A program made the position numbers and the translations under genes. Of a stretch of 64,000 nt of DNA, positions 34,463-42,059 are shown piece after piece. The stretch covers positions 118,880-182,879 of the forward strand of contig JAFGVD010000003.1 of the NCBI GenBank assembly GCA_016938135.1. Direction: 5' to 3'. This stretch comes from Coriobacteriia bacterium (GTDB lineage Bacteria; Actinomycetota; Coriobacteriia; Anaerosomatales; Anaerosomataceae). Each line of letters starts with the position of its first letter. Position 1 is the first letter of the stretch. The notes beneath the pieces were generated by a model. It did no database searches, had not been told where the DNA came from, and worked only from the letters and a program-made list of their open reading frames with translations.

Positions 34463-35251
34463 ATGCGACGCATAGCGATCTTCTCGGACATACATGGAAA
34501 CCTGCTTGCGCTTGAAGCGGTGCTCTCCGATATCGATGCGGAGGGAATCGCCGAGAGAATCTGCCTGGGTGACCTGGTGGGCTACGGGCCGGATCCTGCG
34601 GGGGTGATCGATGCTGTGCGCGATCTTGGGATTCCCGTGATCTTGGGTAACTACGATGATGGCGTGGGGAATCGTCGCGGCGAGTGCGGATGCTATTACG
34701 CCACCGAGCAGGCGCGTTCTGACGGTGCTGCGTCCTACGATTTCACCTCGGCGCACGTCAACGACGCTGATGCCCGATGGTTGGCGGGGCTCCAGCGTGA
34801 GCACAGGGTCGTCGAGGGGGATGCGCGCGTGCTGTTCGTGCACGGAAGCCCCCGCAAGCTAAACGAGTATCTTCTTCCCGACAGGACCGACGCACAGCTT
34901 GTGCGGCTCGCCGCAGCTGCTGGTGCGGACGTCGTCTGTGTGGGACACGTGCATGTGCCCTACCACAGAGATATCGTCGTCGAGGGTGCGCACGTCCACT
35001 ATGTGAGCTCGGGCTCGGTGGGAAAGCCCAAAGATGGCGACGTGCGTGCGTGTTGGGTGGAGCTTGTTCTGGGGACTCGAAGCGAAGTGATCGCTTACTG
35101 CGACGATGCAGCTGCGGCACCCGCAGGCACAAGCGATGTCTGGGTGGGTGTGGTTGTGCACCGCGTGGAGTACGCGGTGAGCGACGTTGCGGACGCTATG
35201 CGTGAGGCGAGGCTGCCCGAGACGCTTGTTGTCGCTCTACTCGGCGCATAG
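34463..35251 (+). CDS. Calcineurin-like metallophosphoesterase
   Basis: This 262-residue protein begins MRRIAIFSDIHGNLLAL, with metal ligands DxH, then GDLVGYGPDP, GNYDD (instead of GNHD), VHGSPR and GHVHVPYHR. This order is that of the YfcE/MJ0936-like phosphodiesterases. The Asn-Tyr-Asp variant of the GNHD motif is common in this subgroup. It is probably a cytosolic phosphodiesterase of broad specificity, and ends 70 bases before the hgc operon. Confidence 0.85.
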   Translation: MRRIAIFSDIHGNLLALEAVLSDIDAEGIAERICLGDLVGYGPDPAGVIDAVRDLGIPVILGNYDDGVGNRRGECGCYYATEQARSDGAASYDFTSAHVNDADARWLAGLQREHRVVEGDARVLFVHGSPRKLNEYLLPDRTDAQLVRLAAAAGADVVCVGHVHVPYHRDIVVEGAHVHYVSSGSVGKPKDGDVRACWVELVLGTRSEVIAYCDDAAAAPAGTSDVWVGVVVHRVEYAVSDVADAMREARLPETLVVALLGA

Positions 35252-35272
35252 AACCCATATCTAGCTGCGTGT

Positions 35273-35314
35273 TCAAACATGCGTTTGACAGTCTTTCCGC
35301 ACCGGTACTAGACT
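35273..35314 (+). promoter_or_regulatory. ArsR-type operator and promoter of the hgc operon
   Basis: TCAAAC-ATGC-GTTTGA (35273-35288) is a perfect 6-6 inverted repeat in the style of ArsR/SmtB operators (TCAA...TTGA). It overlaps the consensus -35 TTGACA (35285-35290). TAGACT (35309-35314), 18 bases on, is a reasonable -10. The arsR ATG starts only 7 bases after this -10 and has no ribosome site, so the transcript may be leaderless. Confidence 0.7.
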
Positions 35315-35321
35315 TGCCCAC

Positions 35322-35642
35322 ATGGATATCGAGGTACTCAAAGCGCTCGCCGACGAGCGCAGACTGAAGATCGTGGAGATGCTCACCCGTGGAGAGCTGT
35401 GCGTATGTCAGCTTGCCACCGAGCTGGGTGCTTCAGACGCGCTCGTCTCCCATCACGTCAAGAAGCTGCGTTCAGCGGGGTTGGTGCGCACGCGCAAGGT
35501 GGGGCAGTGGCTTCATTGCTCGCTGGAGCCCACCGCGTTCGCAGCGCTTGCCCGGACGCTTGCAGCGGTTGCCCGGCAGGCAGACGCGCTCCCTGTCTCG
35601 GGCGATGCTTGCTCCTGTGGCCCCGATGGGCCCGCAGAGTGA
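35322..35642 (+). CDS. ArsR/SmtB-family metal-responsive repressor
   Basis: This 106-residue winged-helix protein has ELCVCQLATELGASDALVSHHVKKLRSAGLV. The Cys27-Val-Cys29 pair in the ELCVC motif is the metal(loid) site of classical ArsR, and HCS (Cys66) plus a C-terminal CSCG add further thiols. It likely derepresses the operon on binding As(III), Hg(II) or a related thiophilic ion. Its stop overlaps the hgcA start (GTGA), so regulator and methylation genes are coupled. Confidence 0.9.
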   Translation: MDIEVLKALADERRLKIVEMLTRGELCVCQLATELGASDALVSHHVKKLRSAGLVRTRKVGQWLHCSLEPTAFAALARTLAAVARQADALPVSGDACSCGPDGPAE

Positions 35643-36700
35643 GTGTCCCCGCGCATTGGATGACGGACGTCGTGAGCTCCGCCGCGGGCGAGGTGCCCAC
35701 CGTAGCCACTTCGCTCACTGCGTCTGACCGTCTTGGGGCCTGGCGCGTGCGTTGGGGCGTCGGCCGCATGAGGTTCCGGGTGAGTCCGGGGCTGTACGCC
35801 GCAGGGACACCGGACGACGCTTCGCCGGTCTTGGTCACCGCCAACTACAAGTTGAGCTTCGATGCCCTGCGACGCGAGCTGGGCGGGGCTGACGCCTGGA
35901 TGCTTGTCTTGGATACTCAAGGCGTGAATGTGTGGTGTGCAGCCGGCAAAGGCACCTTTGGCACGATCGAGGTCATCCGTCGGGTGCTTGAGACCGACCT
36001 TGCCGATGTCGTGAGTCATCGGACGCTCGTGCTTCCGCAGCTGGGCGCACCCGGCGTCGCCGCATACGACGTCCATGCGGCAACCGGCTTTCGCGTGGTC
36101 TACGGACCGGTGCGTGCTGCCGATGTGCCCGCGTTCCTCTCGGCAGGCATGAAGGCGACCGCCGAGATGAGACGGGTGACCTTCACTCTTCGCGAGCGCC
36201 TCGTGCTCACGCCTGTGGAGTTGGCGATCGCGTGGCGTCCCAAGACGCTGCTCGCACTGGCGGTGGTCGTGCTTCTGTCCGGCGTGGGCGGTTGGGGCTT
36301 CTCGACGGACGCGATGGTGCGGCGCGGTGCGTTCACGGCGCTGGCCGCCCTTGCCGCTGTGCTCGCGGGCGGGTTTGTGACGCCTGCGCTCCTGCCGTGG
36401 ATCCCCGGACGCGCGTTCTCGCTGAAGGGTGCGCTTGTGGGGCTGCTGTTCTCGATCGCAGTGATCGCCGTTGTGGGCTCAGCAGGGATAAGGCCGAACA
36501 TGTTCGGCGGTGCGGCGATCGTTCTCGGGGTCACCGCCGCGGCCAGCTATCTGGCTATGAACTTCACGGGGGCGACGCCGGTCGCGTCACCGTCGGGCGT
36601 GACGTGGGAGATGCGGCGTGCACTGCCCTTCCAGGTGAGTGCCGCTGCGCTTGCGGTGGTCGCATGGGTCGTTTCGGCATTCCTGGGGGTGACCCCGTGA
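35639..36700 (+). CDS. hgcA: Mercury methylation corrinoid protein HgcA
   Basis: About 353 residues from GTG 35639, overlapping the arsR stop; ATG 35660 is an alternative. A cytosolic corrinoid-binding domain contains NVWCAAGK at 97-104. The Cys100 of this cap helix is the residue known to ligate cobalt and to be essential for methylation of Hg(II), and the consensus N(V/I)WCA(A/G)GK is diagnostic. From about residue 205 there are five membrane helices (LLALAVVVLLSGVGGWGF onward), as in the known protein. HgcA transfers a methyl group from its corrinoid to Hg(II). The open frame extends upstream to 35399, but that part only mirrors arsR in another frame. Confidence 0.93.
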   Translation: MSVPAHWMTDVVSSAAGEVPTVATSLTASDRLGAWRVRWGVGRMRFRVSPGLYAAGTPDDASPVLVTANYKLSFDALRRELGGADAWMLVLDTQGVNVWCAAGKGTFGTIEVIRRVLETDLADVVSHRTLVLPQLGAPGVAAYDVHAATGFRVVYGPVRAADVPAFLSAGMKATAEMRRVTFTLRERLVLTPVELAIAWRPKTLLALAVVVLLSGVGGWGFSTDAMVRRGAFTALAALAAVLAGGFVTPALLPWIPGRAFSLKGALVGLLFSIAVIAVVGSAGIRPNMFGGAAIVLGVTAAASYLAMNFTGATPVASPSGVTWEMRRALPFQVSAAALAVVAWVVSAFLGVTP

Positions 36701-36987
36701 GCGCGCCGATGCGTTACATCGACGGCGTGGTGAGCCTGAAGCTCGACGAGTCGGCGTGTGTCGGCTGCCGGCTGTGCACCGAGGTGTGCCCGCATGCGGT
36801 TTTCGAGATGCAAGACAGAAAGGCTGTCATCCGCGACCGGGACGCGTGCATGGAGTGCGGTGCGTGCGCGATGAACTGCGCCGCTGGAGCGATAACGGTC
36901 GAAGCGGGCGTAGGTTGTGCGGCTGCGATCATCAACGGCTGGCTACGAGGTACCGAGCCCGACTGCGACGTCGGGTGCTGTTCTTAG
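36697..36987 (+). CDS. hgcB: Mercury methylation ferredoxin HgcB
   Basis: This 96-residue protein starts at GTG 36697, overlapping the hgcA stop (GTGA); GGGGGTG lies upstream. It carries two 4Fe-4S motifs: Cys21-x2-24-x2-27-x3-31-Pro, and Cys51-x2-54-x2-57-x3-61, the latter within the HgcB-specific CMECGAC. It also has the extra Cys74 (GVGCA) and a C-terminal Cys94-Cys95 pair. HgcB is thought to reduce the HgcA corrinoid and to deliver Hg(II) through its terminal Cys pair. It was not resolvable as a stand-alone long frame; the true start is internal to a longer frame opening at 36232. Confidence 0.93.
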   Translation: MSAPMRYIDGVVSLKLDESACVGCRLCTEVCPHAVFEMQDRKAVIRDRDACMECGACAMNCAAGAITVEAGVGCAAAIINGWLRGTEPDCDVGCCS

Positions 36988-37029
36988 ACAAGACGCCAAG
37001 TGGCGTGACGACGAAGAAGGAGACAAGCG

Positions 37030-37311
37030 ATGCGCATCAAGATCTTGGGTAGCGGCTGCACCAAATGCAACATGCTGGAGAAGGCGGTTCTTGAGTCCGT
37101 GAAGCGTCTGGGCGTGACGGCCGAGGTCGAGCATGTGACCGATTTCCAGCAGATCATGGAGTTCGGCGTGATGACCACGCCTGCGCTCGTCATAGACGAA
37201 CAGGTCAAGGTGTCCGGCCGCGTGCCTTCCGCCTCCGACCTCGATGGCATCATCTCCGGTGCGAAGTCTGCGGATTCCGGCGGTTGTGGTTGTGGAAACT
37301 GCTGCTGCTGA
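37030..37311 (+). CDS. Small redox-active disulfide (thioredoxin-like) protein
   Basis: This 93-residue protein begins MRIKILGSGCTKCNMLEKAV, the CxxC of the TM0996/MTH895 glutaredoxin-like family, with the cis-Pro in MTTPALVIDE. It ends in an uncommon Cys-rich tail, GGCGCGNCCC, which could bind soft metals. Genes of this type commonly accompany an ArsR regulator and a DUF318 permease. Here hgcAB lie between the regulator and this pair. It may provide thiols or shuttle Hg/As. Confidence 0.87.
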   Translation: MRIKILGSGCTKCNMLEKAVLESVKRLGVTAEVEHVTDFQQIMEFGVMTTPALVIDEQVKVSGRVPSASDLDGIISGAKSADSGGCGCGNCCC

Positions 37312-37345
37312 GATCTGACTTCCCACTGAGAGGACTCTTGCACTG

Positions 37346-38308
37346 ATGGATATCTTCGCGCTGCTTGAGGCGCTTGCTAACTGGCTGACTTTTGACATCA
37401 TAGGTTTGGCTCACGGGAGCCAATTCGGTGAGGCGCTCGCGTTCTTCCTCTACGACGTCCCCAAGATCTTGCTCATGCTCGCCACCATCGTCTTCGCCGT
37501 GGCGATCATCCGTTCATTCTTCCCGCCCGAGAAGACCCGCAAGTACCTCTCGAACACCCGGCTCTATGTGGGAAATGTGATTGCCGCCGCTTTTGGTGTG
37601 GTGACGCCGTTCTGCTCGTGCAGCGCGGTGCCGCTGTTCATCGGCTTCGTGGAGAGCGGGGTCCCGCTGGGCGTCACGTTCTCGTTCCTCGTAGCGAGCC
37701 CGATGGTCAACGAGGTCGCGCTCGTCTTGCTCCTGGGGATGTTCGGGTGGAAGATCGCCGCGCTCTACCTGGTGGCGGGGCTGACCGTGGCCATCATCAG
37801 CGGCATCCTCATCGGGAAGCTCGGTTTGGAGCACCTGGTCGAGGAGTACGTGTACAGCATCAAGGTGGGCGAGGGTGTTGTCGAGGAGCTCACCTGGAAG
37901 GACCGGGTCTCGTATGCGAAGGGCTACGTAGGCGAGATCGTGGGCAAGGTGTGGCCCTACGTCGTTGTAGGTATTGCCATCGGCGGCTTCATGCATGGCT
38001 ACCTGCCGGCGGACTTCCTGGTGCGCTACGCCGGTCCGGGTAACCCGCTCGCGGTGCCGGTGGCCGTCTTGCTCGGCGTGCCGCTCTACTCCAATGCTGC
38101 GGGCGTGATCCCGATCGTGAGCGTGCTCGTGGACAAGGGCATGGCCATAGGTACGGTGCTTGCGTTCATGATGGCGGTGGTTGCGCTCTCGCTTCCCGAG
38201 ATGATCATCCTGCGCAAGGTCATCAAGCCCAAGCTCATCGGCATCTTCATTGCCATCAATGCGGTGGGAATCATCGCTGTGGGGTACTTGTTCAACGCAG
38301 TCTTGTAG
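37346..38308 (+). CDS. DUF318/ArsP-like permease
   Basis: This 320-residue protein has about eight membrane helices, with VVTPFCSCSAVPLFIGFVESG and FSFLVASPMVNEVAL, signature sequences of the predicted permease family that includes the organoarsenical exporter ArsP. The Cys-Ser-Cys in the membrane is conserved in the family. In this setting, export of methylated mercury or arsenic species is an attractive guess, but import cannot be excluded. It lies 34 bases after the thioredoxin-like gene in the same apparent operon. Confidence 0.85.
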   Translation: MDIFALLEALANWLTFDIIGLAHGSQFGEALAFFLYDVPKILLMLATIVFAVAIIRSFFPPEKTRKYLSNTRLYVGNVIAAAFGVVTPFCSCSAVPLFIGFVESGVPLGVTFSFLVASPMVNEVALVLLLGMFGWKIAALYLVAGLTVAIISGILIGKLGLEHLVEEYVYSIKVGEGVVEELTWKDRVSYAKGYVGEIVGKVWPYVVVGIAIGGFMHGYLPADFLVRYAGPGNPLAVPVAVLLGVPLYSNAAGVIPIVSVLVDKGMAIGTVLAFMMAVVALSLPEMIILRKVIKPKLIGIFIAINAVGIIAVGYLFNAVL

Positions 38309-38357
38309 CCGCTGGGCTACGATGGTTCTGTCATGAATACCGACCTGGGGTGGGCCA

Positions 38358-39971
38358 GTGGCAGACGCTCGTGTGCATTTCGCATCGCCAGGGGTGATCA
38401 TCTCGGTTCCGCATGGCTCGCTTTTGCTTGACGCGGCGCGCCATGCGGGCGTGGCGGTGGATGCCCCATGTGGCGGTGTCGGGCGGTGCGGACGCTGCAG
38501 GCTCATCGCTCACGGTGCGCTGAGCCCGCTTACCGAGGATGAGCGTTCCCTGTTGCCTGCCGGGGAGATCGCTGCGGGTATGCGGCTTGCGTGCCGCGCC
38601 CGGGTGATGGGCGAGGTGCACGTCGGTGCCGTCACTGCGCCTGGGCATCTTCGAATCGTGGAACATGCGACGGTCTCGCGCCCTGAAGTGGAGCCGCCGT
38701 ACGTGCGCGGGATCATCACCGATGATGCTGGCGAACCATTACTGGGAGTCGCAGCCGATATCGGGACGACCACGCTTGCTCTCGCACTGGTGGACCTGCG
38801 CAACGGCGACCAGGTCGCGCACATCTCGGCGCCAAACGGGCAGCAGTCCTACGGCGCGGACGTGATGTCTCGCGTGAGTGCGGCGCTCTCCGGTGGCGCC
38901 GATGGACTGCATTCAGCGGTGGTGGCCGAGATAGAGAGGCTCGCGGAGATGCTCGTCGCTCGGATCGGAGCAACGCCCGCGCACGTTCATGAGTTCTCGG
39001 TCGTCGCCAATACCGCCATGCGGGCGCTGTTGCTTGGAGAAGATGTGCGGCCGCTTGCCGCTGCACCCTACACAGGTGCGCTCGTCTCGTCCAAGACGGT
39101 GGACGGGGCCGCCATAGGCATGAAGACCTTCGATGCTCCCGTCTACGTCGCACCGGGGGTCTCGGCGTTCATCGGCGGTGACATCGTGGCTGGGCTCCTT
39201 GCCAGCGGCATCACCCGCGCCGAGACACCCAAGCTGTTTCTGGATCTGGGCACCAATGGCGAGATCGTGCTGCTTGGCGGCGGGCACATCGTTGCCGCTT
39301 CCGCTGCTGCCGGTCCGGCGCTTGAGGGCGCGAGCATAGAGATGGGAATGCGCGCCGAGCCGGGTGCGATCGAACGTGTACGGAACGATGCCGGTACCTT
39401 GATCGCCGAGACGATCGACGGCGCGCCGCCCCGGGGTATCTGCGGGAGCGGGCTGCTCGATCTGGTCGCGGCGATGCTTGAGGTCGGCGCTCTGGACCAG
39501 AGCGGTCGCATCACCGCGGAGCCGCATCATGCATGGGTATCGCGTGTACGCGAACGCGGTGATCAGCGAGTCTTCGACGTAACGCGGAGCGGAGGCGTGG
39601 TTCTCACCCAGCGGGATGTGCGGGAATTGCAGCTGGCAAAGGGCGCAATCGCCACGGCGGTGGACATGCTGCTTGAGAATGCCGGTCTGGCGCCGGACGC
39701 AGTCGCGGAGATGATAGTGGCCGGCGGCTTTGGCCTGCACGTGCGCGGCGAAGCGCTTGCCCGGATAGGGATGATCCCCGCGCCACTGGCCGGACGTCTG
39801 GATTTCGTGGGTAACGCTGCCCTTGCAGGGGCAGTAGCGCTGCTGGTGAGCGCCGAGACGCGCGCACATGCAGACGCACTGGCCGCCGAAATCCAGACCA
39901 TCGGCCTTGCTGACGATTCTGCTTTTCAGGGCCGCTTCCTGGCGGCCCTTGCGTTTCCTCAGGTTCGCTAA
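38358..39971 (+). CDS. Reductive activator of corrinoid proteins (RACE/DUF4445 family)
   Basis: This 537-residue protein starts at GTG 38358. The N-terminal plant-type 2Fe-2S domain has Cys38, Cys44, Cys47 and Cys79 (APCGGVGRCGRC, LACRARV). A linker and an ASKHA ATPase domain follow, with GVAADIGTTTLALALVD, LFLDLGTNGEIVL and a late GGFG. This is the RACE architecture, which uses ATP to reduce inactive Co(II) corrinoids, as in acetogen and O-demethylase systems. The only corrinoid protein seen nearby is HgcA, three genes upstream with no opposing gene between. Partnership is inferred from this context. Confidence 0.88.
   Translation: MADARVHFASPGVIISVPHGSLLLDAARHAGVAVDAPCGGVGRCGRCRLIAHGALSPLTEDERSLLPAGEIAAGMRLACRARVMGEVHVGAVTAPGHLRIVEHATVSRPEVEPPYVRGIITDDAGEPLLGVAADIGTTTLALALVDLRNGDQVAHISAPNGQQSYGADVMSRVSAALSGGADGLHSAVVAEIERLAEMLVARIGATPAHVHEFSVVANTAMRALLLGEDVRPLAAAPYTGALVSSKTVDGAAIGMKTFDAPVYVAPGVSAFIGGDIVAGLLASGITRAETPKLFLDLGTNGEIVLLGGGHIVAASAAAGPALEGASIEMGMRAEPGAIERVRNDAGTLIAETIDGAPPRGICGSGLLDLVAAMLEVGALDQSGRITAEPHHAWVSRVRERGDQRVFDVTRSGGVVLTQRDVRELQLAKGAIATAVDMLLENAGLAPDAVAEMIVAGGFGLHVRGEALARIGMIPAPLAGRLDFVGNAALAGAVALLVSAETRAHADALAAEIQTIGLADDSAFQGRFLAALAFPQVR
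39928..39949 (+). terminator. Possible terminator hairpin inside the 3' end of the corrinoid-activator gene
   Basis: AGGGCCGC (39928-39935) pairs perfectly with GCGGCCCT (39942-39949) around a six-base loop, followed by TGCGTTTCCT. It lies within the last codons of the coding sequence and could end the hgc operon before yedE. Confidence 0.45.
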
Positions 39972-40055
39972 TCCTCCCTCCTAAGGCTTGACATTATGTT
40001 TCGCTGATGCAAAGTATCAGCAGAGCTTATGTTTTTCGACACCTTGGGGGTTTCG

Positions 40056-41291
40056 ATGGGGAAAAGGCGTGTCTTGGGGCCTTCGGCGTGGATGCTCGGC
40101 GCCACTGGCCTGGCAATCGGCGTGTTTGCGGCGTATCTGGTCAAGCAGGGCAATCCGGGGAACATGGGTCTGTGCATCGCATGCTTCCTGCGGGATATCT
40201 CAAGCTTCTTCGGCGGAGAAGCGATGAAGATGAACGGCTTCGCCTATATCCGACCGGAGATCGTGGGCATGATGCTGGGTGCCACGGTCGCAGCTATCAG
40301 CTTCCGTGAGTTCAAGGCCCGTGGCGGTTCGGGTTCTGTCTACCGCTTCGTTCTGGGATTCATCTTCATGGTCTCCGCACTGATATTCCTCGGCTGTCCC
40401 GTGCGTGCATGGTTGCGCCTGGGTGGCGGCGACCTCAACGCTGCCGTGGGAATCGCAGGGCTCGTGGTCGGTATCTTTGTGGGGACCGTGTTCCTCAGGC
40501 GCGGGTATATCGTGGGCCGCGTCAAAAAGCTCGCCAAACCGCTGGGCTTCGTGATGGCGGCGATCGCGGTCATCTTGCTGGTGCTCGCGCTGGTCACCTT
40601 CTACAGCGGCGCTGCTCCCGGCGGCTTCTCGACCGTCGCCAAGGGCGCGAAGAAGACCGCTGAAGGCGTTGTCTTCACTGCCGAGAAGGTCATTTCGCCT
40701 GCCGACGCATCGATGGTTGACGGTGCGATCGTTGGCGCGGACGGCGCGGTGGTCGCGTCTCCCGATTCCGTCGCCGCGGCGGCAGGCGTGCCCGGTGGTT
40801 CGCGCGCGCCGCTCTATCTGTCGCTTGTAGCCGGTCTCGCCATCGGCGTCGCAGCCCAGCGCAGTCGGTTCTGCAGCGTGGGCGGCATCCGTGACTCCAT
40901 CTTGATCAAGCGGTACGACCTGCTCGTGGGTGTTGCGGGTCTGGTGATCGGCGTTGCTGTGATGAACATGGTGTTCGGCCAGTTCAACCTCGGCTTCGAG
41001 GGCCAGCCGGCCGCGCACACCAACTTCCTTGGCAACTTCTTGCCGATGGTTCTTGTGGGTCTGACCGCGGTGTTCATGGGTGGATGCCCGCTCCGTCAGG
41101 TGATTATGGCCTCCGAGGGCGACCTTGATGCGGTGGCTGCGATTCTGGGGATGATGCTCGGCGCCGTGGCGTCGCACGCGCTGTCGCTTGCCTCTACGGG
41201 AGCCGGTCCCGCGTCTGGCGCCTGGGTCGCCATGGGCGCGATGGCGGCTGTGACGCTCGGTATCGGGTTCATGCGGACGCAGAAGGCATAG
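40056..41291 (+). CDS. YedE-type selenium/sulfur transporter
   Basis: About 411 residues from ATG 40056, which has GGGGG five bases upstream (ATG 40029 also in frame). It has two homologous membrane halves with Cys motifs GNMGLCIACFLRD, LGCPVRAWLRLGGGDLNA, RSRFCSVGGIRDSIL and MGGCPLRQVIMASEGDLDA, as in the YeeE/YedE family of thiosulfate or selenium transporters. This long form with an Ala/Val-rich central loop matches the selenium-metabolism-associated YedE group. It leads a four-gene run with TusA-like and DUF3343 genes. Confidence 0.87.
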   Translation: MGKRRVLGPSAWMLGATGLAIGVFAAYLVKQGNPGNMGLCIACFLRDISSFFGGEAMKMNGFAYIRPEIVGMMLGATVAAISFREFKARGGSGSVYRFVLGFIFMVSALIFLGCPVRAWLRLGGGDLNAAVGIAGLVVGIFVGTVFLRRGYIVGRVKKLAKPLGFVMAAIAVILLVLALVTFYSGAAPGGFSTVAKGAKKTAEGVVFTAEKVISPADASMVDGAIVGADGAVVASPDSVAAAAGVPGGSRAPLYLSLVAGLAIGVAAQRSRFCSVGGIRDSILIKRYDLLVGVAGLVIGVAVMNMVFGQFNLGFEGQPAAHTNFLGNFLPMVLVGLTAVFMGGCPLRQVIMASEGDLDAVAAILGMMLGAVASHALSLASTGAGPASGAWVAMGAMAAVTLGIGFMRTQKA

Positions 41292-41307
41292 AGGAGGGGA
41301 GGCAGAA

Positions 41308-41514
41308 ATGGTTGAAGTAGATGTTCGTGGGTTCGTATGTCCGGTTCCGCTCATGCGGACCAAGAAAGCGCTTGAATCTGAGCCTACTCAGATCGTCGTG
41401 TTCGCTGACGACGGGACTGCAAAGACCAACGTGACGTATCTGCTGCAGGATGAGGGTTATGCAGTAGTGGTCACGGACGATGGTGATGACTACCGGATCG
41501 AGGGCAACAAGTAG
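41308..41514 (+). CDS. TusA/YedF-like sulfur or selenium carrier
   Basis: This 68-residue protein has VDVRGFVCPVPLMRTKKAL, the CPxP motif whose Cys carries persulfide (or selenide) in TusA-family proteins, and a C-terminal GYAVVVTDDGDDYRI strand pair. It lies 16 bases after yedE and overlaps the next start by one base (TAGTG). The pairing with YedE supports a relay that receives imported S or Se. Confidence 0.9.
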   Translation: MVEVDVRGFVCPVPLMRTKKALESEPTQIVVFADDGTAKTNVTYLLQDEGYAVVVTDDGDDYRIEGNK

Positions 41515-42059
41515 TGATCTTTGGCCGTTCTAAGAGACAGGGGAAGATGTCGGGTGACGCGCTCGGCATCTTCCTGTTCGACGAGGTCTCCTCGGCCATC
41601 CGTGCCGAGAAGATCCTGGCCGCGCAGGAGTACGAGGTTGCGCTTGTCGCTCCACCTCATCACCTGCGCGCCGGTTGCGATCTTGCCGTCTCTTTGCCGC
41701 GCATCGAGCACATCGGCGCCCAGCGGATGCTGGAAGATGCCGACGTTGTCGTGCGTGATTGGGTTGACGACACCGATGGCATCGCCCAGGTGTGCGACCT
41801 GGTCACGGTTGCGGACTTCGGTGAGTGGCTGATGGTCCGAGCTGGCAACATGAAGATCACCGTTGAGCGAGCCACCGGACTCATCGTCAATACCTCCGGA
41901 GGAGGTTGCCCTGATATCCCGTACCTCAACATCGAACTGGTCGGCAGTACCGTCTGGGAGGCGCCACGCCCCAAGGATCTGGGGTACACCCTGTGCGGCC
42001 TGATGCTGGACCGGGCGTTTTGCGAGGTCCGGACGTTGTTGGGATGTGAACCCGCATGA
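41514..42059 (+). CDS. DUF3343-domain protein with a C-terminal extension
   Basis: This 181-residue protein starts at GTG 41514 (ATG 41547 is an alternative). The first ~75 residues (IFLFDEVSSAIRAEKIL, VALVAPPHHLRAGCDLAVSL) match DUF3343, a putative Se/S carrier-like fold normally about 80 residues long. The remaining ~90 residues contain TSGGGCPDIPYLNIELVG and LGYTLCGLMLDRAF with two Cys, and I do not recognise them. Its position in the yedE-tusA run supports a role in selenium or sulfur handling. Confidence 0.72.
   Translation: MIFGRSKRQGKMSGDALGIFLFDEVSSAIRAEKILAAQEYEVALVAPPHHLRAGCDLAVSLPRIEHIGAQRMLEDADVVVRDWVDDTDGIAQVCDLVTVADFGEWLMVRAGNMKITVERATGLIVNTSGGGCPDIPYLNIELVGSTVWEAPRPKDLGYTLCGLMLDRAFCEVRTLLGCEPA

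Noticed and set aside
35399..35638. N-terminal extension of HgcA in an open frame across arsR
   Set aside because: The extra 80 residues are arsR read in another frame, Arg/Cys-rich and unlike HgcA. The GTG at 35639 overlapping the arsR stop is the natural start.
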